A DNA stretch of 64,000 nt. It comes from Pictodentalium vernedei (lineage: Eukaryota > Mollusca > Scaphopoda > Dentaliida > Dentaliidae). The first letter of the stretch is position 1. The number at the start of each line of letters is the position of its first letter. The translations under genes were made by a program, and so were the position numbers. Of this stretch, positions 1 through 11,462 are shown piece after piece. The notes beneath the pieces are model-generated. The model searched no databases, was not told the origin of the DNA, and worked only from the letters and a program-made list of their open reading frames with translations. The stretch is from positions 534,896,971-534,960,970 of the forward strand of contig CM062297.1 in assembly GCA_031216915.1 (NCBI GenBank), written 5' to 3'.

Positions 1-85
1 TAGTACTCTCTTCTACAAAGAATGATGTTGGCGCCAATTCCGGTCACTTCCTGGCGGCTGCACATGCGTGGAGAGTAAAAGTATG
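1..85 (+). repeat. DIRS right-terminal fragment
   Basis: This short piece resembles the right inverted terminal region of the second DIRS subfamily (compare 26490-26560). Both have a GAATGATG start, a GGCGCCAATTCCGGTC-like block, a near GCGCATGCGC palindrome and AAAGTATGG. It stops abruptly where HL-A sequence begins (GCCATGGCCCGTCG), so the junction near 85-93 is chimeric. No coding capacity is seen. Confidence 0.55.
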
Positions 86-1655
86 GGGTATTGCCATGGC
101 CCGTCGTCCATCTGTCCGTACGTCAACAATTGGATACGGCTCGGGCTAGAGGCCGTATTTATGAACCGATCTTTACGAAACTTCTTGGGTACCTTTGTTA
201 TGACTGTGGGACGAGAACGAGTATTTTTGGGTGCGGTCCGAAATTCACGATGGCTGCCAGCCGCCATTTTGTACCGACGATGCAGAAATCTGTTTTTTGT
301 ACAGAACTTCCACATGAAAGCTCTGATTTGAATAATTTTTTGTATGAATGTTTAGTACCATGAGATACATCACATATACAGGTTTTTTGGGGGTCCGGTC
401 CGAAATTCAAGATGGCCGCTGGCAGCCATTTTGTTCAAAATTAGGGGCAATCAGATTTTTGCGCAGAACTTCCACATGAAAGCTCTGATTTGAATAATTT
501 TTTGTATGAATGTTTAGTACCATGGGATACATCACATATAATACAGGTTTTTTTTCTTGTGCAGAAATTATGCAAACTAGATGCACTTTTATTTTTTCAG
601 TGCTACTTACACACAGTAAGTACACATGTCAATACGGCTCTGGCTAGAGGCTGTATTTATCAACCGATCTTCACGAAACTTCTTGGGTACCTCTGTTATC
701 ACCTTGGGACGAGAACGAGTGTTTCTGAGTGCGGTCTGAAATTCAAGATGGCTGCCAGTGGCCATTTTGTACCAAAATTAAGTCTAATCAGTTTTTTGTA
801 CACAACTTCTATACAGCTCAGGCTAGAGGCCTTTTTTATGAACCGATCTTACAAAACTTCTTGGGACGAGTGTTTTGGGGTGTGGTCCAAAATTCAAGAT
901 GGCCACCAGCAGCCAGTTTGTACCAAAATTAGTGCAATCAGTCTTTTGTACAGAACTTCTGTATGAAAGTTCTGATTTGAATAAATTTTTGTATGAATGT
1001 TTAGTAACATGGAATACATCACATATAGTACAGGTTTTTTCTCGTGCAGAAATTATGCAAATTAGATGAATTTTGATTTATTTAGTGCTTCTTATACACT
1101 ATAAGTGCACATGTCAATATGGCTTGGGCTAGAGGCTGTATTTATCAACCGATCTTCACGAAACTTCTTGGGTACCTTTGTTATCACCTTGGGACGAGAA
1201 CGAGTGTTTCTGAGTGCGGTCCAAAATTCAAGATGGCTGCCAGTGGCCAGTTTGTACCGAAATTAGGTCCAATCAGTTTTTTGTCACAACTTCTATGCAG
1301 CTCGTATTTATGAACTAATCTTCACGAAACTTCTTGGGTACCTTTGTTTTCACCTTGGGACAGGAATGAGTGTGTTTTGGGGTGCCTTTGTTATCACTGT
1401 GCTATGAGAACAAATATTTTGGGGTTCAGTCAGACCCACTCTGGGACTCAAAGATTTCTTTTCTAGTTTAGCATCTGACTGTCACCCACCTTTACAAATC
1501 TTTACCTATACATTTGTTACAGGCTACAGACCGTTACAATACTTTATATATACCTTTGTTATCAGGTCATTACCTAGATGTTTGTCATTGCTGTGTTACA
1601 TACTATACATGTACATGTCTTGACAAGTTGAGCTACAGTGTCATTGACACTTTCA
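86..1655 (+). mobile_element. HL-A element copy 1, 5'-truncated Helentron-like repeat
   Basis: Internal modules of about 170-340 bp recur, each with GAAACTTCTTGGGTACC, ATTCAAGATGGC and GCCATTTTGTACC (about 177, 674, 1153 and 1324). The right end has GTTGAGCT followed by the hairpin AGTGTCATTGACACT and TTTCAT, exactly as in the copies ending near 16034 and 33543. The left hairpin seen in copy 2 (14211) is missing here. The small reading frames in all strands are products of the repeat and I do not treat them as genes. Confidence 0.8.
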
Positions 1656-1706
1656 TTTTTCTAGAGTTATTGGCCTTTTTCCACTTTTTTCAACTTAGAA
1701 AATTTT

Positions 1707-2578
1707 AATATTTTTATACTGTACCAATGACCCAGACATAGCTGGTGCTAATTCTCAAAAATCTAGGGCCAAACACAAATTTTGCCCCCCAATCCCCAAA
1801 ATTTGCATCTAAAACCGAAAAAATCATGTTCTAAATGGTCCTCCATACTTTTCTTCCACTGCGCATGCGCAGTGTCAAGGAGGTCTCGAAATTGGCGCCA
1901 ATTATCATTCTTTGTTTGGCCCTTCATCAGTTCACATCTGACTGATATTTGTGCTTGTAAATCTCGGCTTAAATGATGCCAGACACATAAATATTAGAGA
2001 AATGGTGGATCTAAAGAGGAAATAGAAGGAGGAGAGCAAAAATGAGTGGCAGGAAATAATCAGGGCTGTAACTTGAAATTTTTTTACGAAATTATGTTAT
2101 GTTGCCAAATTTCGAGGCATGGGCCTGTTGTTGTCATTCTTGCTATAAAGTTACACTGCTTGTTCAGTGTTTCCTCTCTCCCTTTCCTTTAAGTCCCCCC
2201 TTGCTATTCTCCTATGCTTTTGGCATATTTTTTGTAATATTATTACTAAAATTTCTTGGGAGTTTTAGCTGGGTAACAGAATGAATTCTGTTCTTTTCCC
2301 CATGTTTACGTCCTCACCCATGGGTGTTTAGGCGTAGTGTTCTGCATCTACCATCTGATGTTCTGCAGTTTCTTCCCTGGAAGTCTCTGTTTTGCATCAG
2401 ATAGTGTGTTATTGGTAACTGATTGCGGGCCATGTTTATCAATGCCTGGAGTCATGTTTCTGGTGTTTATACACTTCTTGTTTACATTGACAACGGTTTC
2501 TGTTGAGAGGGATTTTCTTGTCTTTGTATTAGCTTAATCATAACAAGATACATTATTATTATACGTAAGTGTTGAATT
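1707..2578 (+). repeat. DIRS-1 left terminus and leader
   Basis: The left inverted terminus (about 1707-1915) starts AATATTTTTATACTGTACC and ends around the TTGGCGCCAATTATCATTC block. A non-coding leader follows (TTCTTGGGAGTTTTAGC, CATCTACCATCTGATG). The same leader occurs in DIRS-2 (2790-3455) and DIRS-4 (38650-39350). It stops at 2578, where DIRS-2 is inserted. The short ORFs are not conserved between copies, so I call none of them. Confidence 0.85.
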
Positions 2579-3470
2579 AATATTTTTATACTGTACCAAT
2601 GACCCAGACATAGCTGGCTGGTGCTAACTCTTAAAATATAGGGCCAAACACAAATTTTGCCCCCCAATCCCCAAAATTTGCATCTAAAACCAAAGAAAAC
2701 ATGTCCTGAAAGGCCCTCCACACTTCGCCCCCACTGCGCATGGGCAGTGTCAAGGACGTTCCGAAATTGGCGCCATTAATCATTCTAAGTTTGGCCCTTC
2801 ATCAGTTAACATCTGACTGATCCTTGTGCTTATAAATCTCAGTTTAAATGATGCCAGACACATAAATATTAGTGAAATGGTGATTCTAAGGAGGATAGAG
2901 AAGGAGGAGAGGAAAAAAATGTGTGACAGAATATTATCAGGGCTGTAACTTAAAATTTTTTAATGAAATTATGTTAAGTTACCTATTTTCGAGGCAGCAG
3001 CCATTTTGTTGTCATTCTGATTATTTAGTTACACTGTTTTTTAAGTGTTTTCCTCTCTCCCTGTCCTTTAAGTCCCCCCTTGCTATTCTCCCATGCTTTT
3101 GGCATAGTTTTTGTAATTATTATTACTAAATTTTCTTGGGAGTTTTAGCTGAATAACAGAATGAATTCTGTTCTTTTCCCCATGTTTACGTCTTCACGTA
3201 CGGGTGGTTAGGCGTTGTGTTCTGCATCTACCATCTGATGTTCTGCAGTTTCTTCCCTGGAAGTCTCTGTTTTGCATCAGATAGTGTATTTTTGGTGACT
3301 GATTTTGGGCCTGGGTGCCTGGAGTCTTATTTTAGTGTTTTTACACTCATTGTTTACATTTACAACAGCCCTCTGTGTGAGGGGGGATTTCTGGAAAATA
3401 ATATCTTGATATTATTTTAATCATAACTAGATACATTATTATTGTTCGTAAGTGTTGAATAAATTGTTTA

Positions 3471-3737
3471 TTTATTTATTTATTTATTGATGTTTAAGGT
3501 CACATATTTATGCACATTGGCTAATCATGACCGTGACAGTTTGACGGGTGGAGGAAGCCGGAGTACCCGGAGAGAACCACCGAGCAACGACGAGCAGCTG
3601 CCAGCTCCCCAACATAGTAACTCCGCACTGTGGAACAGGCAGGGTTAGATTGGTTGAAGACATGCGCACCATCGACGTGCAGTACGCCTTAGTACACGGC
3701 GTCATCGTGCCCCCACACGGGCAATGGGGATGAAGTG
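3471..3737 (-). mobile_element. SINE-like element with 14-bp target duplication
   Basis: The 14-bp sequence GAATAAATTGTTTA flanks it perfectly (3457-3470 and 3738-3751). On the minus strand the element ends in (AATA)n, seen on the plus strand as TTTATTTATTTATTTATT. It contains the block GGGTACTCCGGCTTCCTCC (minus strand), nearly the same as the core of the SINE at 51397. No clear tRNA-like A/B boxes are visible, so it may be 5'-truncated or have a different head. Confidence 0.8.
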
Positions 3738-3889
3738 GAATAAATTGTTTAAAATATTTTTAAAATTTTTGTCCACACTTAGGCTTGGGATCCATTGGGG
3801 CTCAACGTTACTTTTCAGAAACTTGGGCTGTTCTGAAAAAATATTTTTTCAAAATATTTTGATTTCAATTATTTTTTTCTATTTTAATG

Positions 3890-6840
3890 GATCATATTAT
3901 TATTATGTATTTTGATTGCCAGGGGTTAGTGCGAGTACCAGGACTTGTTTTCTTTTCACATTGAAAGGACATTGATCATTTGTATTAAGAGGAAGTCTTC
4001 CTCTGACTTTATAATCATTCTATATGTGGTCAGTGTACTCGCATTAACTCCTGTTCTGTATCGTATGATTTCGATGACAATATGGGAAGCGTATGTCACG
4101 GTATGTTATTGGGGAATTGGACACTCAGGTCCTTTCCCCGCAGGGTCACTCTACTTTATCAATTTCTATTTCAGACGATCAAGATTAGGGTGATGTATCT
4201 GTGATGTCTTCCAACAGTGTGCCTCCGTCGTCACAATTAATGAAGGGCTAGCGGAAAAGTGCTCATGTAAATACGCCAATTGCCTAAGAGGACCCTAGTA
4301 GGTTCGACGGCCTTTGACGTCCGCTAGCTCGCCTGGTGTAGCGTCCATTCACCGAATGGTTCGGCAGCCGGGTTCGTCCGTTGCGGTCTAGAAGGAATTT
4401 TCGGGTGATGCGAGCACTATAAATTAACCTAATGCACACCCAGTGACGGCGGATCGGAGGGAGAACGGAGGAAGCCTTTTAGTCCGGCCCCTCTCTCGTT
4501 CAACAACATCTGGCCCCAGATGTTGTGGTACAAATTGTGTCGCAAGCGAAGCATACGTCCGTCGCTCGGGACGCTCTGTTGTATAGGCAGTCCGCGGAGA
4601 CTGCTAAGGCTTCCTCTTCTCGTCAGCGCACACGACCGCACCTTGGCTGTGTGACCGCCGATATATTACCAGCTTCGCCGATCAAGGATTCTTCGGCGAC
4701 CAGGTCACACCATCCGGTAGCCAGGGACACGAGGCCTGCAGACTCCGGACGTTCGCATAGGAAGTGTGCGGGAGTCAACGTACACAGAGCTTCCGGCGGC
4801 AATGCATCGTAAGACCGCTACTGCACAGGCCTCGGGAACGGACGTGCTTTCCTTAATAGCACAGTTTATCGCAGCATCCCAGCATCAACTGAATCTGTCG
4901 CATATATTTTATCCGACGATGCTGGGTCGGGACGCTCCGCAGAAGCGGGTACGGACGTCCGAAAGTTTCATCCGGTCCGACGGGATACCGAAAGGGATTT
5001 GGAGGATTTCGAGCTTTTCCTTTCGGAACAACATATGCTGTTGTATATGTCATCTGACTTGGTCTTCTACAGCTTCTTTCGTCGGACCAGAATGCTGCGA
5101 TGCCGGATAAGAAACTGATAGCGTCGGTGGACTTAGAAATTTTTGGTTCGGTTCAGGGACATCGTCCCTCAGTTCCGACATAGTCCAATAATGTCACACA
5201 AACTTTCGAATTATTGAACGACGCTATATATATTATTATTTTATGCTTGCTATAACCAAGCATTTCTGGTTTCTTGTTCGCAGAGTTACGGAGATGTCTT
5301 TCAAAAGTGTGCCTCTGTCGTCATAGTTAATGAAGAGCTAGCGGCAATAAGTGCTCATGGAATATGTCTATCGCCTACGGAGTGACATTCGCTAGCTCAC
5401 CCGGTGTAGCGTACATTCATCGAATGGTTCGGCTGCCGGGTTCGTCCGTTGCGGTCTAGGAAGGAGATTTGGGTGATGCGAGCACTTTAATTACTTTAGT
5501 ACTCACCCAGTGACGGCAGATTGAGGACAGATCGGAGGAAGCCTGTTAGTCCGGTTCCTGGCTTGTCCAGGTCCGTCCGGGCTGTGAGCGAGAGAGGTCC
5601 CTCTCTCGTCCAACAACATAGGGGACCGCATGTTGTGGTTCAGATATTTTACATTCGGACCATATGTCCGTCGGTCGGGACGCTCCGTTATATTGACAGT
5701 CCAAGAGACTGTCCTTAATGCTTCCTCATCCTCACAGCAGGGCACACGACCGCACATTGGCTACGTGACCTCGAGTATCCGATCAGTTTCGTCATTCAGT
5801 GATTCCACGGCGAATAGGTCACGCCATCCGGTAGCCAAGGGACACGAGGCCTATACACTCCGTTCGCTCGCATATTGGTAGTATGCACGGGGTAACGATC
5901 ACGGAGCTTCCAGCGGCAATGCATCGTAAGACCGCTTCTCCTCAGGCCTCAGTGACGGACGTGCTATCCGAGTTAGCACAGTTGTTTCGCAGCATCCCAG
6001 CAATTGACAGTTTCTCGGTCGAATCAGGAATTATCCGACGGCGCTGGGTCGGTGCGGTCCGCGGTTGCATCAGGTACGGACGACCGAACGCTTTATAGGG
6101 TCCGACAGGATGGCGAAAGGGATTCGAAAGATTTCGAGTTTTCCCTTTAGTAGTATCGGAAGCTGCCTTTCATATCTTCTGGCATTATCTTCCAGTGATT
6201 GTTATTTCGGACCTCATTGCTGCGATCTTGGATAAGAGACTTATAGCGTCATCGGACTCGGATTTTTCGATCGGTTCAGGGACATTGTCCCTGACTTACC
6301 GACGCAGTCCAATATTGTCATTACAACATGTGTTTTATATATATATACAAGCCTGCTACCTAGCATGATAGTTTAGTTTCTTGTCCGCGTTGCTCATTTC
6401 TGCCATTTTATCATTTATACGAATAGTTTATTTTGGCAGAGCAGGGCATACCGAGAGTTCATATGCGTCTAGACGGTGTGGTTAAAGACTGGATATATTC
6501 TTTTTCGCCGTTTATGTCTTTTCCAATTTCAATGTTGGAAACGACAATATGTATAGTAGACTTAACTTAGACGCTTTATCATACGTAATCCGCCTTACTG
6601 AGGCGTTATCATTACGTCTTCAAGAAAAGATTTACGGGATATTATTCTCAATGTAATTTCTTTTGAGGGCAGTAGTTTGTTCACGTATAACTCCGCCCTT
6701 CAGTGGCTGATTGGAGTTGGTTAGACGTGACGCAGCCCTAGCTACATCCACACGCGTGGATAGTAAGGTTAAGAACTCTCTCAGAGTCGCTTCGTTCTCG
6801 GAGGAGCTTCTCTTCGACGGCAACTTTTCGGCAATCCATG
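3890..6840 (+). pseudogene. DIRS-2 ORF1 (Gag-like) remnant with internal tandem duplication
   Basis: Nucleotide similarity to ORF1 of DIRS-1 and DIRS-4 runs from the leader boundary (CAGGGGTTAGTGCGAGTACC, about 3920) to the region encoding the serine-rich tail. Many stops and frameshifts break it. The Cys-rich start is recognisable only as KRKSSSDF. A block beginning GATGTCTT at 4203 is repeated at 5293, a period of 1090 bp, so most of the middle of ORF1 is present twice in divergent form. The Arg/Ser-rich C-terminus is lost at the deletion near 6840. Confidence 0.8.
4203..6380 (+). repeat. Two-unit tandem duplication, 1.09-kb period
   Basis: Unit 1 starts at 4203 and unit 2 at 5293, both with GATGTCTT followed by GTGTGCCTC, TCGTCA and GAGCTAGCGG-like sequence. 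Both contain the CCATCCGGTAGCCA block (about 4711 and 5826) and the GCAGCATCCCAGCA block (about 4871 and 5991). The units differ at many sites, so the duplication is old. Confidence 0.8.
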
Positions 6841-8760
6841 AATTGCTCGATTTACACGTTCTCTTGTCTATCTAGTGTTACAAGAGATTCAGACTGGGGC
6901 AAACATTCGGTGGTTGACTCAGAGAGTGCCACCGCAGTTGCCGGACCCGAGTGTGGCTGTTATGACGGTTGTCAGTCAAACAGATTGGGATATAATACTG
7001 ATCCCTACGGATTCGAAGTGCCAGGGTCTTTGGGTTCCGCAGTCTCTTAGCAATCAGTTTTCTTCCGCGGAATAATGTTTTTTAGGCTTGCTTTATGTCA
7101 TTGCATGAACATTATTCAGAAACGCATGCCCAAATCCTGTCCTTTAATTCGACAGTAGTGGCGTATCTCCGGAACCAGGGAGGCACTCTTTCGTTTCCGT
7201 TATTCAATTTAATGGAAAGAATCCGTCTGTTGGTTATAGTACACCAAGTTCTGTTTTGGTCCGTCATATTCCGGGTCGTCTGATTGTTTTACCGGACTCC
7301 CGTTCTCTTACGGGTCGCTTGTTGATGTCAGAATGGACTCTCAACAAACAAGTATTCTATCAGATTTGCTATCTATGGGAGCGCCCAATGATGATTTATT
7401 TACGACACAGCTTGCTAATCAATTGCAGACGTATGTGTTGGCTTGTCCAGATCTCTGAGCTAATGTTGTTAACGCTCTATTGATCTATAGGACGGAATGA
7501 TAGGATACGCGTATCCTCCGGCGCTGTTGTTTCAGCAGGTATTGCTAAGATAAACAACCACAATACATTTCTGTTGATAGCATCTCTATCTTCACAGAGA
7601 TCATGGGTAATTTACTCTCTTGTCTACTGTGGGTCTTAACGTGAAATCTTCCTCTATGTGAGGATCTTTTTTCACTGGGTAAATCGTGTCATCTTTATCA
7701 CAACCCGCAAGGTCGCAACCGTCATGTATTCCGTTGTGTGGTCCGTATTGCATTGTAAGCACTGTACTGGACGAGCTTTGGACGCGATTTCTTACTATAG
7801 GAGATCCTCTTCTTCGCTATTCTATGCGGCTAAAGTGGAGGCTCTTCCGTCGTTGGTGTAGGGATCATTATGTTCATATTGTTGATCCCTCCATACTACT
7901 CATTGCAATTTTTTAGTATACTTGTTTCACAAGATCTACTGCAGCCGGTTATTATTAAGGTTATAGGTTTATGTTACCTCATACCTATGCACTCTACGAT
8001 AGTTTACAATTGAGTCTTTTGTCTCTTTATCTAAGTCAGTTAGTAACTTTTTGATAAATAGACTTAGAATCTTTAGATTAAATTCCTATATGGATTTTAA
8101 CTTCGGTTCTTATTTAGCTAAGTAATCATTTGAGCCTCTGGAAACAGTAGTTTTCAAATTCTGACCTTTTAGACAGTAATTCTGTTGGTTTCTCTTTTAC
8201 TGTAGAGTCAGTGAGTTTCATGCACTATCGATGGATGATTTTCACTTTCGTAGTTTCGGAATCACTACGTCCGTTACTATTTAGGTTGGATTTTTGCATA
8301 AGAGTTAGGCTCCTATTATCCGGAACCTATTATTTTTAAGGTCCTTCCGTCTTCGTATGGGCATAGGCCTTTACTCTTTCCGGGTACAGTTTATGTATTT
8401 ATAAACAGATATCTGTTTATTACTATGGGCGTAAGCTTCTTCTGTCTTTGATGCCTAGTAGAAGGACGTTACGCTCCATTTTATTGTTAATGGATTCTAT
8501 TAACTATCGGTACTGCTTATGGTATATCATTGACTTAGCAGTTGTGCTTAAGATTTCGGCTCATGAAGTAAGAGTTCTTCTACTTCTTGGGCTTACATTA
8601 ATAGTGTCGCTATTATAGATTTTTGAAGGCCGCTCATTGCGCTCAGCCATCCACATTCATGAATTTTATCTCAGAAATATCGAGTCCATTTCTGGAGGCC
8701 TCTATTGTTAGGTCTATTATCTACTGCTCAGAATGTCATTCACTTAACAGTTGCTACTAG
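6841..8760 (+). pseudogene. DIRS-2 RNase H / methylase-like / tyrosine recombinase remnant (RT deleted)
   Basis: Directly after the ORF1 remnant the sequence jumps to the end of the RT region (CTCGATTTACACGTTCTCTTG, matching 20242 in DIRS-1). All RT motifs are therefore gone, a loss of more than 1 kb. Downstream are recognisable pieces of RNase H (GTAGTGGCGTATCTCCGG near 7153, CGTCATATTCCGGGTCGTCTG near 7262), the methylase-like region and the recombinase (near 7690-8700). All are interrupted by stops, so no product is expected. Confidence 0.82.
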
Positions 8761-8837
8761 AGCTAGGTAGGCTGTCTGTTTCGGCAGTGTCTCCGTTCTG
8801 CTGCCCTCTTCGCTCTGGGCTATTTGACCCAGGGCAA

Positions 8838-8866
8838 GAAAAGGGGGGGGGGGGGGGGGAGGGTGT
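8838..8866 (+). other. Long G run in DIRS-2 3' region
   Basis: An uninterrupted run of G residues lies about 80-100 bp downstream of the recombinase remnant. Related purine/G-rich tracts occur at the same place in DIRS-1 (22240-22270), DIRS-4 (44682-44712) and DIRS-5 (59969-59983). Confidence 0.8.
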
Positions 8867-9337
8867 TCCCTTGGGTCACCTGTTTTACTATGAAAACAAG
8901 GGGATACCTCCTCCGGAGTTAGTAATTCTGAGCTGTTATTGGGATGGTTGTTTAGTGAGAAGTTTAGGTTTTTAAAATTCATTCAAGTCTTAGTTTTTAA
9001 AGTATAGCTTTTGAATATTGCATATGTCAACGGACATGATTATGCAATCCTCAGACACTTTTAGGAGTATAAGAGTCTCTATTCTCTAGACTTACTTTAT
9101 TGATTGGCTTACTTTAAAAATTATTAGTATAAGGATTATATTGGATATTAATAGAGTACATGGATGTATGAAGCTCAATTTTGGAAGGTGTTGTATCTTT
9201 CTAATTTATCATAAATAAGAAAGATACATGTAAGGCCTATTACTTCTTTTTCCCTACAGGGGATGACTCTATTTTATTTTATTGAGCGTATTCCATTTTG
9301 CTCTATGTCCTTGGCCCTCCAGCCTTTTTACTATTCA

Positions 9338-9424
9338 GCTATGTCTGGGTCATTGGTACAGTATAAAAATGTTAAAAAATTTATAGTAATTTCTATATTT
9401 TTTATACTTACCAATGACCCAGAC
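9338..9424. repeat. DIRS-2 internal complementary region (ICR)
   Basis: It is the inverse of the left tip (GGTACAGTATAAAAATGTT) joined directly to the inverse of the right tip (AAAAAATTTATAGTAATTT, then ATACTTACCAATGACCC). It therefore carries the circle-junction sequence expected of DIRS1-like elements. The termini fold back on it. Confidence 0.87.
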
Positions 9425-9792
9425 GGGGATGGCCCTCCCAGGAGTTGGGAACTCTTGCCTCCCCGCTGAGTACATAGCGCTTACCAGGCACTGGTTATTA
9501 GAATGATTAAAGGCGCCAATTTCGGAACGTCCTTGACACTGCGCATGCGCAGTGGGGGCGAAGTGTGGAGGGCCTTTCAGGACATGTTTTCTTTGGTTTT
9601 AGATGCAAATTTTGGGGATTGGGGGGCAAAATTTGTGTTTGGCCCTATATTTTAAGAGTTAGCACCAGCCAGCTATGTCTGGGTCATTGGTAAGTATAAA
9701 AAATATAGAAATTACTATAAATTTTTTAACTTTTTTGTAATATTTTAAAAAAATTTGTCCACACTTAGGCTTTTTGGGATCCATTGGGGCTC

Positions 9793-9800
9793 AACGTTAC
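9793..9800. repeat. hAT-1 target site duplication, left
   Basis: The 8-bp AACGTTAC is repeated at 16977-16984. The uninterrupted sequence in DIRS-4 (about 39379-39386) has a single copy. Confidence 0.93.
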
Positions 9801-10404
9801 TAGTGATGAACCTATTATTGGCATCGGCCATCGGCATCGGCCGATAATGGGGTAATCGGTGAATCATCGGCATCGGCAGAAAAGGGCATCTTTTGCAGAT
9901 AGGGGTGCGGCGATTGTTACAGGGTCAAAATAAACCGTCGTTTTTTTAATTTTTTTACTCACAGCCATATCGTCGAAAAAAGTGTTTACACGTGAAACGT
10001 CCGGGGAATGTGCCAACACTACTGATTCCAAAATTCTGTGCGTTTTAATATTCTATGAATAATTTAAAGCTAAGCCACAATTTCAATTTGTCACACAATC
10101 ATGTATGATTCTTATTACATGGAAATCTCGGCCCAGTTTCTTAAGTTGTAACGTCATTGTTTAAAATTTAGCTTTCCTAATTTACTCCATTTTGGAAATC
10201 GCACAATTCTTATTAAAACAAATATCAGACTGTTGGTGCCGGTTTCCTTTTTCATTTATTCGTAAGTATTATATTATGAAAAAAAATCTGGTGGAAGACA
10301 AGTGAAGTAAATTATACAAGGCAGCTTCTTTGAAAACAATACATGTGCATTCCATGGAGGATTAGTGTCGTTTCGTACACAGGCATTTCGTAGGGAACGG
10401 GGCA

Positions 10405-10625
10405 ACCCGCCCCAGGGACAACCCGCCCAAAACAAGCTGGGACTACCCGCCCGGGGACAACCCACCCCAAGTTTTTTACGTGCCGCAGTTATGAGCTATT
10501 TGATTATGATATTGGACTATTTGACTATGATATTGGACAGCCCACCCCAAACAAGCTGGGACTTCCCGCCCGGGGACAACCCACCCCAAGTTTTTTACGT
10601 GCCGCAGTTATGAGCTATTTGACTA
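10405..10625. repeat. Subterminal tandem duplication, about 117-bp period
   Basis: The block CAAGCTGGGACT, CCCGCCCGGGGACAACCCAC, AAGTTTTTTACGTGCCGCAG, TTATGAGCTATTTGA occurs twice (from about 10433 and 10551). It lies just inside the left end of the GGGA-ended element. The frames crossing it are products of the repeat. Confidence 0.85.
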
Positions 10626-10707
10626 TGATTGGATTAAAAGTAATAACAAATGAACTATTCAGCTGTTATTACTTATAATACGATCATTATTAATTAGCGG
10701 ACAATAG

Positions 10708-11244
10708 TAGAGCTGTAGGTTAACCGAAACCGAACTGAGGTTTTTAGTTTTTTTAAAAAACCGAAACCGAAACCTTCGACATCCCGTAATCTAAGGTTTT
10801 TCGTTTTTTATTAAATACTCTCTTGCTGCAGAAATTCACAGAATGTAGCCATCCCAATGGCAGTGTCTGGGTACTCTCATTACTCTGGGAAGGCTACATT
10901 CTGTGAATTTCCGACATTTCAGTTTACTTGTGTTTGCAGCTTTCCTCAAGTTGCGTGTGGGTGTCAGACCTCGAAAAATGGACAAGCACAATAAAAGTTC
11001 TGTATATTTAGGTAATTAATATATTGGCCTTCCTGATTCTTCATGTATTATAGCTTATTTCGGGCATTCATTGAGTTTCACTCAATTTCGCTACCATTCA
11101 GTTATGACTCCGGACATAAGAATGCGTTTTATTGAATTTTACTTGGCCTCATGAACAAACCGAAAACCGAACCGAACCGAGGTTTTTCTCCACCTGAAAA
11201 ACCAAAACCGAAACCAACAAGAAATTTGAAAACCTACAGCTCTA
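10708..11244. mobile_element. hAT-3: 537-bp hAT-like MITE
   Basis: The inverted ends TAGAGCTGTAGGTT / AACCTACAGCTCTA are perfect over 14 bp and flanked by the 8-bp duplication GACAATAG (10700-10707, 11245-11252). Subterminal ACCGAAACCGAA repeats occur at both ends. A separate hairpin lies inside at about 10828-10906 (CACAGAATGTAGCC with its inverse). It is non-coding. Confidence 0.92.
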
Positions 11245-11462
11245 GACAATAGATTTGTTTATTGGACTTAATTATGATGATATTAAAAGTAATATCATGA
11301 ATAAATCCGAATGAATTATTATTATTTGAAGTATCTGTGGTAATGGTATCTGTGGGTGTCTCATTGTTGGATGTTTCAGTGGCCTGACTGTTTGTTGTCT
11401 CGGACGTGTCCATGGCTTCATCTGAGTCAATGATTGTTATCAGCTTAAAAAGCACATTTATT

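Larger units (their letters stand above)
2579..9730 (+). mobile_element. DIRS-2: degenerate DIRS element nested in DIRS-1
   Basis: The termini pair with each other: CTAACTCTTAAAATATAGGG at 2626-2645 is inverted at about 9645-9664, and the rare AGCTGGCTGGTGCT variant is also present at both ends. The left junction is ATT-AAT-ATTTTT and the right is TTTTTT-AAC-TTTTTT, so the site was ATT-AA(T/C)-TTTTT. Coding regions are riddled with stops, the RT is deleted and a SINE is inserted in the leader. It is younger than DIRS-1 in position but much more decayed in its ORFs, which is odd and may mean it inserted as an already defective copy. Confidence 0.87.

Noticed and set aside
68-966. Overlapping frames of 60-158 codons in HL-A
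   Set aside because: The same peptides recur in every HL-A unit and on both strands, with no protein motif; they follow the repeat.
1707-2578. Direct double left end at 1707 and 2579 as an LTR
   Set aside because: The ends pair as inverted copies at 23144 and 9730, which fits nested DIRS elements, not LTRs.
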